Below are positions 23,685 to 37,389 of a stretch of 64,000 nt of DNA, in pieces. Positions within the stretch are counted from its first letter, which is position 1. The number at the start of each line of letters is the position of its first letter. The stretch is from Crotophaga sulcirostris (Eukaryota > Chordata > Aves > Cuculiformes > Crotophagidae): contig VYZB01000530.1 in assembly GCA_013397455.1 (NCBI GenBank), positions 62,001 through 126,000 of the forward strand, in the 5' to 3' direction. A program made the translations under genes and the position numbers. The notes under the pieces were generated by a model, which worked only from the letters and a program-made list of their open reading frames with translations, was not told the origin of the DNA and did not search any database.

Positions 23685-24650
23685 ATGTGAATCTAGGATT
23701 ACTTTTCCCTTTGTATATCAATTTACATTGACCTGCACTGAATTTCATCTGCCATTTGTGTATCTGGTTACACAGTTTGTAAGATTCTTCACAATCTGCT
23801 ACCATCCTTAGTATCTTAAATTACTTTATGTCATCAGAAGCACAGTCACCTCTTAAATGTCCTTACTGGGCTATTTATTAAATTGTTGAATAGCACAGCA
23901 CTCCACTACTGATCTCCCTCCACTATAGGAATTAACATTTCATTCCTGCTTTCTGCTTCTGATCTTTTAACCATTTATTCATTACATTTGTCCATGTAAG
24001 CATCCCATTAACTGATCTGATGGCTGCTGATTTTCCTTAAGAGTCTGCAGACTACAGTGAGGGTCATTGTGAAAAGTCTTTTGGAAATCCAGACAGGCTG
24101 TATTAACTTAATCACTTCTATCTCTGTGATTGTTAACTTTGTCAGGGAGTATCAGTGTATTTCTGCGGTAGAACTGCTCTTCACAGAAGTCTTTGGATTT
24201 CATTTATGCAAACATATTACAGAGACAGTCAGTAACTTAAGCTTTGCTATGCTCTTTATTGATTTGCTTGGAATGGAATCTTTTATTGTGGTGTTTTTTT
24301 CTGTGGAGTTCTTTTTTGAAGATCAATATCCTGTCTACTACCTTCTTGCCTTCATGTGCTGAGCTTTAAGTAAGAGGTTTCATGCTACATTTAGTAATTA
24401 ATCTATTTTACCATTGAGTTCATTTGAACTCTTAGGAGAACACCACCTAGTTCTGGTGAGTTGTTGATATTAATTTTGTCTCTTTATATATAATCACATG
24501 AGTTCAGCTTCATGTATAGCCTCTCCTGAGTCCCTTCATCCCCAAACCTGATAAGGGATTCCAGACAGGAATCCAGCACCTTCAAAATTATTTTGTCCTG
24601 AGTGCTCCTTTATATCTCAATGTGCTGTATACGTGAGGATGGAATTCCTA
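23685..24650 (-). mobile_element. Ancient L3/CR1-like LINE remnant, RT region
   Basis: The plus strand reads as the antisense of an old CR1/L3-type reverse transcriptase. Markers in the right order are ATTGACCTGCACTGAATTTC followed by ATCTGCCATTTGTG (near 23727-23760), CTTTATGTCATCAGAAGCA (codes on the minus strand for the degraded catalytic-box region), and AAATTGTTGAATAGCACAGC. After these come TCTTTTAACCATTTATTCATTACA, TTTCCTTAAGAGTCTGCAG and AAAAGTCTTTTGGAAATCCA (the motif A side). Weaker matches at 24440-24470 (CACCTAGTTCTGGTGAGTTG) and 24596-24620 (GTCCTGAGTGCTCCTTTATA) suggest that it extends toward the endonuclease side. No coding frame survives. Borders are approximate and the right end is the least sure. 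Similar wording is known to me from turtle and crocodile CR1 and from L3. Confidence 0.65.
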
Positions 24651-27600
24651 TTTCACCCTTTGTGATTGCAAGAATGGTGTGAAAGGAGATTGATTAATTT
24701 TGCTAGCTGACTTAAGAACTCTTTTTTTTTGTCTGTCTAACTAGACAATAATTATAAGAGTTTGTCACGTGTAACCTGTTAATGAGTACTTGGTTGATTT
24801 TTTTTGTTTGTCTCTGCTTTTCCTCATAATCATATGACATCGGTTTATTTTTAGCAGATGCTGAGGTTCCAAGTGATCACATGATTCCAGGAGATTTTCA
24901 CTATAGCAAATATTATGAAACTTACACTAAATTCACATGAAGAAACAAAAATGATAAACAGAGTTTTGCCTACACTTATGTTGTTTTATGTTTCAATGCA
25001 CCTCAACATCTTTTTAATGTCTGTTACTTAGGTTATATTTTACAGTTTTCAGATTAATTAATCTGAAGTATTCCAACCTGCCTTAAGAAACTATTGACTA
25101 AGAATTCTTGTGAAAGATAACTGGTATCACATTCACTATTTATCTTGATCTTTGAATGCACATAGCTATGATTTTTTTCTGTAAAGATTTATAAGTATAC
25201 TCATTTTACAAACCGTTATGCTGAGTCTTCTGCCTTTAATCTATTCCGCCTTGGCTACTTGTCATTAGCTTTCTGCTGGACATGACTGCCGGCAGCTTGG
25301 TTTATGAAAAATATCATGCATGTATCCCTCATTAGTTATAGTGCACATTGTGCCACATTAGTTTACACTGCCATTGCAGATGGCATGAGCTAGCAGGAGT
25401 GACTTTGCCTTGAAAGAGAATAGGAGCTCCACACATACATTCTTCCTCAGAGTCTGCAGAGGAACATCTGGGGTAATAATGTTTTCAAATATTTCTCTCC
25501 AGGCACCTATCAGCAACGTAATAAATTTATTGAAAAGTTGTTGTTTGACCCAGAGTTGGTCTGTCGTTCATTTTCAGATCTGTAAACCTTACTGACCTTA
25601 GGTTAGTGTTACCTACTGCTGAGAAGTCAAGAATTTTTGACTGTTGTATTTGCAATCCTCTTCCTACTTATCAGATCAGATGCAATATGTTTATGGTCTG
25701 TCTCTCATGATCTCAGAGAAATCAGCCCACTTAAATATCTTCCCTGGGCCCAGGGCTTTGTTGCTGTTGATATTATACTGAGATGATCATATTCAATAAC
25801 GTACTGCTAACTTCCATTCTTGATATATGTTAGTAATATGACTTTTTACATTTCAATAAAACTGGGTTTTCTAAATTACTGCAATGATATCTAAGAGTTC
25901 ATAGCTATAAAGAAAGGTGAAGTCTTGCTTCTCCTCCAATTTGCATATATATAAAATTATAAAATGGCCTATGTAAATGGAGATTCAAGGTCAACTTCTA
26001 ATTGTTGCTTATTACCCAAAATTTGGATGGATTTTCCTGCTGTTTCTAAAACATATCCCTTTCAGAGCTTGAACGGAGCGGGGTTGCTCTTGGCTAACTG
26101 GTAGTGCAGAGCACGTTCTTTTGTTTGTCGCTGGCTTGCAGCTTCTAATATGAGTGCCATCACTACATTTCAAAATTCCATTCCTTCCCAACTGTCTCAT
26201 GTATCATTTGCAATCCACGGATGGATGTCATTTTATTCTTCTCTGTCTTAAGTTTTTGTGTTTGTGTGTGACAGCTGCAATGGGCACTATCCTAAGCACA
26301 AAGCAGAGCATCTTTTCACCAGCCATCTGGTAAGATTTTATTTTCCCCATTATTTGTGTCCTCTCAGTTATATCACTGTATTATACATCAAATGTCCATA
26401 CCTAATTTTTTCCTTTCTGATCAAATTCTGATTCTATTCCTGGCTTTTAATTTGTGATTGAATGATTGAGATTTAAATTGGTGAAAGAGATAATCATATG
26501 TTCAACTGACAATGTTCAATGTCAACTATGATGCTCCCTCTCAAGTCAGTAAAGCAATCACAGGAAAGATTTCTGAATACCTAGGCTAAAATAACTTCTC
26601 TGGGGGCAAACTGTGTTCGTTCTAAAACATGATTCAGAGTGCAGTTTTAGCTGGCTAGTCTCCAATCATTACTGTGGAATAAAGTAAACAAAAAGGTGGT
26701 TTAAAAAAAATAGATAGAATTATATAATCAGTTCATATGCTCAAACTTAAACGGTGTCGAGCTGACCCTGACATAGTGCATGAAGATGTAGTTGTAAAGA
26801 GGCAGCAAAGCAGTATACACAGGCCTTGCTTAAGATCTGGCTACTGCATTTTACTTCCTAAAACTTCCAAAGAACAAAGCGGAGGAAATATAGCACAAAT
26901 ATTTACAGAATAGTCATACCTAAAGCATAATAAGACCTCACAAATTTCTCCTGAGCTCGTATCACATTGTGTCATGTTATCGTGGCAGGGTACAATACGG
27001 ACATTATTCTTAGTGGGAGCAACCCACCAGGTTTCAATGAAAGCTGTGTGTAATAAAAATACAGGAAGCTGGTTTTGAAAACTACATAAATTTATTTGGA
27101 GCATTTTGGTTTTAAATCAAGCATGGTTCAGAAATAAAATCTCATATCTAGCCAAGAACCTTTCTCTTAACATTTCTTGCATGGAATGGTGCATGAATAA
27201 AAAGTATATGTTTTGAAATGATTCAGATACTATCAAATACCTTTTCTTGCTACCTGTTAGAGTGTTGTAGAATTATCTTCAGACTGACAGCATTCCAGTT
27301 ACCTAAATGCAATTTGTGCACACGCATACATTAGAGAAAATTAAATACCATATGGTGCTGAGCCAGTTACAATTTGTACTGCTTGAAAATAGCACACTTT
27401 TGAAGCTTGATGACAAATTTTATGGGTTTTCTCTCTCGCTAATTTATGGAAAAATAGCTCTTAACCATTTATCTGTAGAAGCACGGCCTAAGCTGTGGCT
27501 GTAAAAATTCACTGTAAGGACTATTTCTAAGTAAATGACTGCCTATAAAACACAGAAGACTGATGAAAAAAAGATTTTTCCTCTCAAAACACATGCAACA

Positions 27601-30600
27601 ATTTTTAGATTTTCTGGTCTCTCTGGGTGAGGCTGTATTTTTACTGCTTACAATATCCAAAACAAAGGAGGTAAATTGAGCTGTTCCTGCTCCCTCTCAG
27701 ACGTATTAATGTCACTGTGTGTCAGAGGGATTCATAGTAAAGTAACTCCTATCCTGGCGCAATTTCAGGGTGGTGTTTGTGCCTTCTACTGGTCAGCCAA
27801 TGCAAGTGGGTGGTAGCCAGAAGTTTTCTTTAAATTGATGGTAAAATATCAGGCAATAGTGAAGCACAATGACTATGAATATCTGTGTAAAAAAGTGTCC
27901 TTGGCCAATTGTATATAATTTTTAGAGTAAATTTTAATGCTTAGAGTGAGCAATGACTTTTTGTTACTGTCTGTTAAAGTTGTAAACTACTGAAGCAGCA
28001 CATAAGACATTTAATGTTTTATTTTTGTAGCACATCCATACCCTACCTGAGACTGGAGGCTTCTTTGTTCAAGATACTGGTACATGTGATAAGAAAATGT
28101 GGATATTTTGTATCTCCTGAGGCAATTGTAATACTCTTACTGCTTAGTGGCATTTCTCCCTGATCTGAGTCAGCTGTTGCAAGTCCTTGTGTAGGTAAGA
28201 AGGCATTATTATCCTTAATTAATACAAAGGGAAAGTAGCACACTGATTAATTGGTTATCTTGTCCATGAGCACACAAGAGCCTTTTCAAGACTGCTAAAT
28301 GAGTCTCAGGTTTCCCATCTACAACTTGTTACCAGCAGGAGCATCCGTTTTACAATGCAAACAGGCCAAAGATTCAGTAACTCCTTCAGAAGGTGAAGGA
28401 AATGGACTTTGATACCCTTTTAAAGATGGTGGTGGGTTTTTTCCCTCTCCTTGTCTCTGGTGTTGATTAGAACCTCCCTCTTTCTCAGTCTTATGCCACT
28501 GTTAATCAGTGAAAGATAGCCTGTGCTTTGTGTTACATTAATAAATGCTGCTTATTTTTTTCCTTTCCTCATCTTTATATGAGGAATATGAACTCTACTG
28601 AGAAGCCTGTTCTAAAAATGAATTGCAAATGTTTCGATATTTCTCATTTCTAAAAGTGTATATATATGTGGTCAACAAATATAAGGACTTTATTGTAAGC
28701 AAAAATCTGTTTATCTTGCTGAGACTTTTTATTTGAGTAAGCACATTTTATTTAACAAAAATTTTGTTAAATCAGTTTCATGGAATAATCCAAATGGAAC
28801 AATGTTTAAGAGAACCTTAGGGAGGCCACATTAAATGGGACCCATGTTTTCTGAGTAAACAAAACATAATAAGATACATTATTTGAACCTACAGATTTGT
28901 GCAGTTGGATGTTATTGTTCTACCACGTGCATCTTGCTGCCTTTTGGATCTAGGAAATGCTCCTTTGCTATCTGTTTTAAGGGTCAGATTGAGACTCTAC
29001 ATGTTCATATTGCTCTTATCTGTAGTGTCTTGAATCTCTTTACATCGTGCAGTGCCTTGTGTCATTTGTATGACAAATGTGCTTTGGAAATGCGAAGATA
29101 TGAGATTCTCCTTGCAAGTCTACCAGGCCCACATTTAACTGAGAGCCATGGCAGCTCTCAGGACAGATGGATGATATGAATTATATAAAAAAAAAATAGC
29201 TTTGTAAAAAGTGTCTGACCAAAGGTCAGGTCATCTGAAAACACTTTTTTTCCATTTGAATGCAAAACAGAAGTTGGAATCACTGAAGAATAAACAGCCT
29301 GTCTGTGTCAGCAGAAGCCTTTACCTGCTTGTGAGTTCCTTGTAGCTCTCAGCTGCAGAGGAACCTAAATTCTCCGGGCAACTCACTTTCCACTATTATA
29401 GATTCCTATGTACATAAAGACCTGAATCCATATGTGCTTAGGATATTCTATAGCTTAACAAAGATGTTCAGTTTAGTATTTAGCTCACAAGTGAGGTTCG
29501 TCAACCTTTCTGTTTCCACTTAACTCATCTCAGGAGCCAGATACGAAGCCTGAGCTTATATTATTTCTCTCTTGACCTGCATAAAGCGTAAGCAAATAAA
29601 GTAGAGAATGAGGAAGCATGTTCATAAACTGTATAGAGAGTATAACTATAGCAAGACTGGGGACCAGGTCTTTTTTATTTCCCTTTATTTTCCTCTTTGT
29701 CAGTGAATTTCTTACTTAATTAGTCACCAGATTATTCTCATAAACTTTATTTCTTTATTGTTTCTGTTCTAAAGGATGGGCTGGGAGATGTGTCTGGAAA
29801 AAATCTTTTATTTTCCTCCTCACTGGATGTTGTCCCAAGAGGTGGCAGGCAGGGACTGGCAAACAAGGAATTGAAACCTTCATAGCTTGCTGAGACTACT
29901 GCTCTGAGAGTCACTACGCTAACTACTGTTAATAGAAGTCTTACTTGGGTGTTCGAGTGCATCAAGTTAAATCTAAAAGAACCAGGATCTAGTCAGTCAA
30001 TCACAGTTGTGCATCTGACTGCTAATGCCCTCTCATATGGCAAGGATTTGGGTAAAGCAATCCAGTTTTCTCTAGAGACTCTTCAAAGGCACATTTCCCA
30101 TATTTTTTTCCCTACCCAAATACAGCAAGAATAACAATCAACAAATTATAATAACGTAAGAGAGAATTGCAATTATTTATGTTTATCTATTAAGTAAACA
30201 AAATAATAACCAATTGTGCATTTGATTTGAAACAGTAAATCTGCTGGTCTCAGATCATATTTCTGTCATCTGCATGACATCTACAAACTCTTGTCTCTGG
30301 ATTTTTTTCCGCTGCACTTGTGCTACAGGTATATGCCATGATATGGTGTACCATAACCACCACATCTCCTGCTTTTATTTAATCTTCCAATCATTCTTTG
30401 CCAAGCAGTGGCATTCTTTTCTGGCAGTGCCAATAAACACTGTGTAGCCACTTTTCTGATAATGCTATCCGTCTATCTACATATGAAAAAAATAAATCCA
30501 GGGCTAAAACTTTTTTCTCTGTTTGGAGTATATACTAATATACTAGAATTTATATCTTGTTAGTTTCTGTCATACATAAAACTCTTTTTGAGTTTTGAGC

Positions 30601-31019
30601 AGACTCCATTATAAGTGTAGTTATGGCACTTTGCAGTTTTTACTGAGTCTTGTATAGTATGTTATCTGATATTAAAAATGTCATCTATGCACCACAGAAA
30701 AATATCTGGTATTGGTTGTTTATCTAAGAATTTCTCCCACTATGACAGTGGAAAATTATTTCCTCTTACACTGTTTATACCTTTTTTTTGAGTCAATTCA
30801 TAAGTGAAAATGTGTGTGCTTTTCCCTTATGGTGACTAACAAGAGTAAACAGTGTATTTTCTTTTACTCATTCTATATTTTCCTACTAAAAATGAGCTTA
30901 TCCTGCTTCTTCTTCATCTTAGAGCAAGGGCAAATTATTAATGGACACAAATTTCAAGGCAGTTGGTCTCTCCCATCTTTATTCTGTGCATTCTTGTTGT
31001 GCTCCAAGTCCTGGTATTG
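24651..31019. other. Unique AT-rich non-coding DNA
   Basis: About 6.4 kb without a recognised gene or repeat. An exon-like segment at 26275-26329 (+) is framed by a TGTGTGACAG acceptor and a CTG|GTAAGA donor. It is open in one frame, but its coding status is unknown. The part from 26740 to 27120 has a less AT-rich composition than its flanks and might be a conserved non-coding element, which only cross-species alignment could show. The remaining open frames are short. Confidence 0.5.
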
Positions 31020-31710
31020 AGAAAGGAAAAACTCACTATGTCTACAGAGCTAAGGATTTATTGTTAGTCCAATTAACAGTCTACTAGTCTAAATTCTCTA
31101 GCATAGAAAAGTCTTACCAGTTTATACTGTTATACCAAAAAAATCCCTGCCCCAACTTCCAAAACTTTCCAAGTGTCTATCGTTTTTCCTGGTGCAGTAC
31201 TTTCCCTTTCAGTGTCTCTTCAGCTCTTCAGGTTGAGACTTCCAGCTTTTCTCAAAAAGAATCTCCAGGGATGGTGGGGAGTTTTCAGTAAGCTGTTGGT
31301 GTCTGGAGGTCTTTGCTAAGAGAACAGTGACATTAATGGCGGAAGTGTCTTCCACCTTAGTCCTAGGACTTGTTTCTGTGTATGTTCATGTTTCCTTGTC
31401 TCATGCTGCTTCCTTCTGGCAGCTTCCATCTGAGTGTAAATGTGAGCCCACAGCCCTCCCACGCTCAGCCCCTCAGGGATGCTCTCGTTTGTTCGGCACC
31501 AAGCTACTGGGTTTGCCAGACCCTTCCCATGGTGGCACTGTCAGAGCTTCAGCTCTGACAGGGAAGGAAACAGGCACTTGGCCCTGAAGCAGGCCCTGAA
31601 ACCAGCTCAGCCCAGCTCAGCTCTGGCCAAGGCGAGCCGAGGCTAGCCCTCAGGCCTATGCAGAGCCTGTGATCCTTTACTAGGAAAGCCAAAAGTCTTA
31701 TTTATCCAGA
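31020..31710 (-). other. GC-rich block, possible degraded LTR
   Basis: Within AT-rich DNA this segment turns GC-rich between about 31330 and 31660. It contains a perfect hairpin (10-bp arms CTGTCAGAGC / GCTCTGACAG, loop TTCA, 31538-31561). Read on the minus strand, the GC-rich part would form the U3-like segment. A TATAAA lies at 31126-31121 and an AATAAA at 31062-31057, the order and spacing expected of a compact endogenous retrovirus LTR. I could not find trustworthy TG...CA ends, a target-site duplication or any internal viral sequence. A gene-regulatory GC block or an unrelated repeat is equally possible. Confidence 0.3.
31538..31561. repeat. Perfect inverted repeat, 10-bp arms, 4-nt loop
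   Basis: CTGTCAGAGC and its exact reverse complement GCTCTGACAG flank TTCA. No mismatch is present, unusual for neutral old DNA. It lies inside the GC-rich block described separately. Confidence 0.9.
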
Positions 31711-34700
31711 AACGCTGTGTGCTTCAACCCGAAGAACTATTTTTTAGATTTTTCCTCTGTCATGTTTCTCTTCTGCTGTTCCATGTCTTCGTTCTCTTGA
31801 AGTGATAAAGGCTTATGAGAAAAAAAAGAATAATATAGTGTGTATTAGGATGAGGAAATATTTTATTCAATTTTTAATTTGTACATCTTGTTAGTCTACA
31901 TACCAATCTCTTGCAAAGTAAAAAACTGTTACTGCAGTGAGCTATTAGCTTTCCCTATTTATGCTGTATTGTCAGTAACTTCCTGAATGCTAACAGAAAG
32001 GTTTTGTGAAGTTTTGGCTGGATTCTTTTTCACAGCATTTGGTGTCCTAAATACTCTTCTGTGGCTATTTCATTCAGTTTTGTTGCAGCTCTCTGCCCTG
32101 ATCCTGTACAGAATAGCTCTAACAGTGCTTATGCAGTGGATTTAGCTCAGCTGTGCTCTTTACCAACTCTGACAAAGCGTTGCAAGGTGATGTAGTCCCT
32201 CTGTTTTTCATATCTTCTGCCAAATTGTTTTGGTGTATGTATTTTGCTACAGTGCCTGCAGCTTTTTGTACTTCACTGAGTTCATGCTTTGCCAGGCTTT
32301 GGTCTTCCAGTTGTCTCCCTGACTTATTGCTCTCGAATGAAAATTACAGCTTAGGATTTCATAATGTTTGTTCAACAAATTCCTATCCACAAGTCTCTCC
32401 TCACATAAGCAAACCTGCAATGCTGGCTCTTCAGCTTCTTGTTAGTCACTATTTTTTTTTGTGGTTTTGTACATTCTGGTTAAAGCAAACAAACAAACTC
32501 ACTCAAAGCTTTTTTCTTTGTGTTATTGGTATGGTTACATCTCCAGATATTTAGTCACAGATAATAGTTATAATTAATATTGTCCACCTCCCTTTGGCTT
32601 GTGTGTTTAACTTCAGAGTGAGGGTTGGGAGGACAGCAATATCCTTTGCCCCAGGGTCCTGTGTCCATCTGGAAGGGTTGGTGAGTTGGTAACTGGAAGA
32701 TGCCATCTGAATGGTAGTGATACTACAGAGAGTGAAAGGCAGACACACAGTTCTTCAGTTTCAGTGATTTTATACTGGTGTTAACTGCATTTTCCACAGA
32801 CAGCTCTAGTTGTAGTAGGTAGCTGGAGAGCTCTGTAATCTGCAGTGGAGAAATGTCATGCAGTCAGAAGCAGGAATGGAAGATGACAAACAGGCTAGGG
32901 AAAGAAGATACAGCCAAACTGGAATCATGATATCCTTTTAAAATATAAAACAGTTACCAAAATGTCAGTTAAATAATGCGCTACAGTTATCGAAAGGGTT
33001 AGCAATCAACCATGCATTCAGCGTATGTCTCAGTGGCTGTGAACACTGTTGGCAGCATGTATTGACAGGAGAAGTCAAAGCTTTGCACTGAAGGGAAGAG
33101 ACAGAGAAAACAAAGTGATTTCTAATCCCCATATAACTTTTATGATTTGGATGAACTTGATATTTTTTTCCCCTCCATTAAGTTTTTATTTTCTGAATAA
33201 GAATGTGAGATTGCTTACTCAACCTTCGTTTCACAGAGTCTGGTGCCTGGGTCTCCTGAGGTTTGTTGTCATAGAGGTGTACTTGCAGCAGATTAAGCCA
33301 CACAGATCTGAATTTCATGATCTTTTACTGTCTGTCAACTTCAAAATTTTTCATTCAGAAACTGTAATATTTCCCATGCATTCCTTCCCTGGTCTAAACA
33401 TTGTCCCCTTGGTAATATATATAGGACTGATGCAAGCAGTAGACTGAGTTGTCAGCACAGTTTGTATCCCCGTTAAGAAATACAGTTCTCTTGCTGCTCA
33501 AGGTCAGCATAGTCCTTCTGAAAGATTTTACAGAGGGAACAAGTGTCACCTGACAGAGAATACAAAGGCAGGTCATTTGCTGGAGTACTCATTTTTAGAA
33601 GCTTGAGTATGAACGTCTTAACCTCATTCCATAAATTACAATGCAGAATGTCCTCTGTGTTCTAAAATTATACCTTTTATGTGAAGTCAATATTTCTACA
33701 AGGCTTCATAGTGAAACAAGTCTTTGAAGCGCACATTTATTTTCATTTTTTTTAATTTTAAAAATAAAGACATTAAGTAGTTAGCATGATATTGGTAAAT
33801 ATTTAAGGACTGCAGACTCAAACAATTGATATAGTCGACATTTTTAAATTCTTATAAAGTAGTAGTTTGCAATGCACTTGGAGCTGTAATAATCACAAAA
33901 TGTAGCTATTATAATAGTACCTAAGGAAAGGTAATCTTTTCAGCCTTAAACAAAAAAGAATCACCTTATTGTCATTATGAAGCTATTCACTGGAGTCATA
34001 GACTGAGGTTTTACAAAAAGAATTATAAAAATTATGTTAGTAGTAGTCCTAATACCATCATGTCTGAAATCAGTTCTGAAAGAGAAAGTTGAGAAGTGAG
34101 GAAAGATTAGATTTATTTTAAAAGAAATAATTCATTGAAGCTCCTCTAGCTAATGGGAAGAATTTATTTGCTTCTCATGAAAATGAAAGTTCTAGATATT
34201 TTTGCAATTAGAGAAAATTTAAGACAATATAATTTTTAAAATCTGCCATATTTTCATATTTTTCAGATTACTTTTCGATATGTTATCTTGTGAACAGTGG
34301 CAAATGGTTTTAAATAACTCTCGCAGTTTTTAATGGGTTTGAATATGAAAGCATAAAGATGCTGGCTTTTGAGATGAAATAATACCAGATATTGTAAGAT
34401 TACATTTAGCAAAATAACTTAGGAAACTACAGAAGGCATAGAATGTGGAAAATCTCCTCCATCCTATTATGACACTATTTTCAGTCCTGTTATGAGCAGT
34501 CTAAAACGAACAGAGACTGATTTCTCTTCTTTGCGCACAACACTGGTCTGAAAATACAAGGACTGGCTGCTAAAGCAGAAACTTAAAAAATTAATCAAGC
34601 TCAGTGATGAATTAGCAAAGGCATATACCACCTAACCTAAAGGCACACAAAACTCAGGACAAACAGCTGTTTTGACATTTCTAGCTGGGAATCCTGCCCT

Positions 34701-36856
34701 CCACAAACATATTTGATGCTCAGACATAGTCTCTTGGCTGCTTGCAGTCATCCCCATCTGTCAAGATGGCACTGTGCCCACGCACAAGGTGGTATGTCAG
34801 CTTTGCTAGGGCATAGGTGCCAAGTGAAATCTGCTGTTTGCAGAGCTTTGCATGCACTTATTCTTGAGTAGGAAGCCTCTGCTCTGTCACAGCAAGGCTG
34901 CCTCTCAACATGACTCCCTACACTCGATTACACCTGTTGACATTTTGGTATCTAAGGAAGAATACTTAAATGGTACAAGGAAGAAAAAATGGTATGCAGA
35001 AATGGATTTAGGAATCTGTATTGCACATACACTGAAAATCCATTGCTAACTTCCCTTCACCCTGATCCCACAAGAAAGTCTACTCTTCAAAAGCTTTTTC
35101 AAGAGGCAAAACTAAATTAGGTTTTTGAAGACAGATCACCTCCTGGCTCATCTTTCTGGACTGGAGAGAAGTATATTGGCATAATTTGTATCAGCATTAT
35201 TAACACCTTCAATTCATTCTCCTTGTTCTTCCCCTGCCCCTTACTGCAAAAAGAATGAATTCTAGTTATCAGCATGAATTCAGTGAAAAAAGAAAATAAA
35301 ATACAATGGAAAATGGTCACTGAAACAAGAAAAGAGAATCCTGACTTTTCTGTCTTATTGATTTTGGGTGGTGAAACCGCATTTACCACAGTGGAATAAT
35401 CCGTTCTTTATCCCGGTGCATGAACTACGAGGGCAGAGAAAAACCAGGCACTTAAATTGGGTATTGTGCTTGGGCAACCCTGTGAGCAGTCTGTGTGTCT
35501 GAGAAAGCAGAGGGATAGCTTCCTTAGCAATAAAGGACATAATCACCTAAAAGAAATGTGTGAGGGTGCAGAGACATTACTGTACCTTCTTGTTAAAACA
35601 GTCCATATAGCTGGTCTAGAAAAGAAGACTACACTGCCTGAGGGGAACTGAGTTGTCCTGGGTTGTGTTTATTATTGAAATTATTTTCTTTGATGAAAGG
35701 CTGAATGAACTGAATGAATTGAGCTAAAGTGTTCTTTTAAAGGACAACTCTTGTCTTTCAGAAACACTTCCTCTCATTTGCACATAATTGGTAAGTCATA
35801 GCAGTCAGAAACAGAGGTCTTCATCCTTCCTTTCATATCTTGTAGATTTTATACTTCATGGGGATGTATCCTGTAACAAAGGTGAGACTTTTAGCAACTT
35901 TATGAGCTGCTCAAAATTCTTACTTGTCTTTTCCTTTAATCTCTTATTACCATATAACTACTCTGGTTTATGTGTGACTCATCCCTCTGTGTTTCATTCC
36001 TTTCAATTTTTGCATGTTGCATTGAAAAACTCATAAAACCTGAGTTTTCAGCTGTATATATTCTTTTTTTTGTAATAAAAAAATCTAATTTCCAAATATC
36101 TATCATATTTTATAAATCTCCAGTGTCTTGATTGGTCTTTAAGGCCTTTAAAGAGGTCTTTTAAAAGCCAGAAATAATCACGAATAGTTTGAAACTTTCC
36201 AGAAGCACATTTTCTGTTCTTATCTACTTTTATCTTGCATACCCCCTGACTATAGTAAGATATGTAAATTGAGTAAGTCAGAAAGACTTAATCCAGTAGA
36301 CTGATACATAAAATCACTTCATATTATATTTATTCCCTCCCTTGACACTGAGTATCCCTTTACTCTGCTTTTGTCACATGCATCTTAGTTTTCCTTTTAT
36401 TTCCATAATTCTCATTATATTGACTCTTAGGCTTTATTTGTAATATAGGAGAACTATTCCAAGCACTCATATTTTCCTAAATATTTCTGTCCTCTAGTCC
36501 TCTAGTTCACAGTAGTGTTTGCCTTTTTTCTTTTTTTTTTGTCCTGCTAAGTTATGCTTCAGCCCTCCAGCACTATATCATATTATTCTAACTACATAGT
36601 GTATCATTCTACCTCACCTGCCCTACCACTCTGTCTCTTAGCGTCTTTGACAAATTGTCACCATTATTTCCCTTCTAACTGTTCTTGTGCCATTCATCAC
36701 CCATGACGTTAAATAACTGCTCTTCTATCAAAATAATATACCTACATCATCTAGCCAAGTGAATATTCGACAATTTTCTGTTAGAGATGGTCCGAGACTG
36801 ACATGTCTGTCCTACCTGGCTATTCACAGATAAATGGATGAACTGAGCTGTAAGCC

Positions 36857-36876
36857 AAAAAAAAAAAAAAAAAAAA
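36857..36876 (+). repeat. Poly(A) run, 20 bases
   Basis: Twenty uninterrupted A residues. CR1 elements do not leave poly(A) tails, so the run is either a simple homopolymer or the tail of some short retrocopy. No recognisable RNA-derived sequence precedes it. Confidence 0.9.
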
Positions 36877-37389
36877 GGTTTGGGTTTTCAGTTAAAACAT
36901 CCCTAAAACCCTAAAATGGTTTAATTTTATGGCAAATGATAGTGCTTTAAAAGAGAAAACTTCATCATGGTAAATGTTGTCACTGACATAAAGTATTAAG
37001 GGCATTGTAATTCAACGGGTTTCCATGTAATAGACTTAACCTTTCACTTTTTTTTTTTCTTTTTAATATGTTTGTATTGCAGTAGTTTAAAACTAAAAAT
37101 GCTTGACCTGTTCTAATCACACCACTTTACAAAACTGTTATATTTCTGTTAAGGCAAATCCATTCCTTGTATCTAACACAGTTAGCTGAAATGGAGTATT
37201 TCGCTACCACTCATGCTAATAGTTCATATGACATTTTACTTGCAATTGGAAAAAATCCCTCCAAATTTCCCTAAGCTAGAAACATTGACAGAAGCCATGT
37301 AGACATTTTGAGCTGTGATAATCGTAATGTTTTATGGTTTTACTCTCTCTCGTTTGATGTTTTTAAACATTTGTGATTGCATTTAGTGC

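Noticed and set aside
32153..32554. 133-codon plus-strand frame
   Set aside because: Cysteine-, serine- and phenylalanine-rich composition typical of random pyrimidine-rich sequence; no domain seen.
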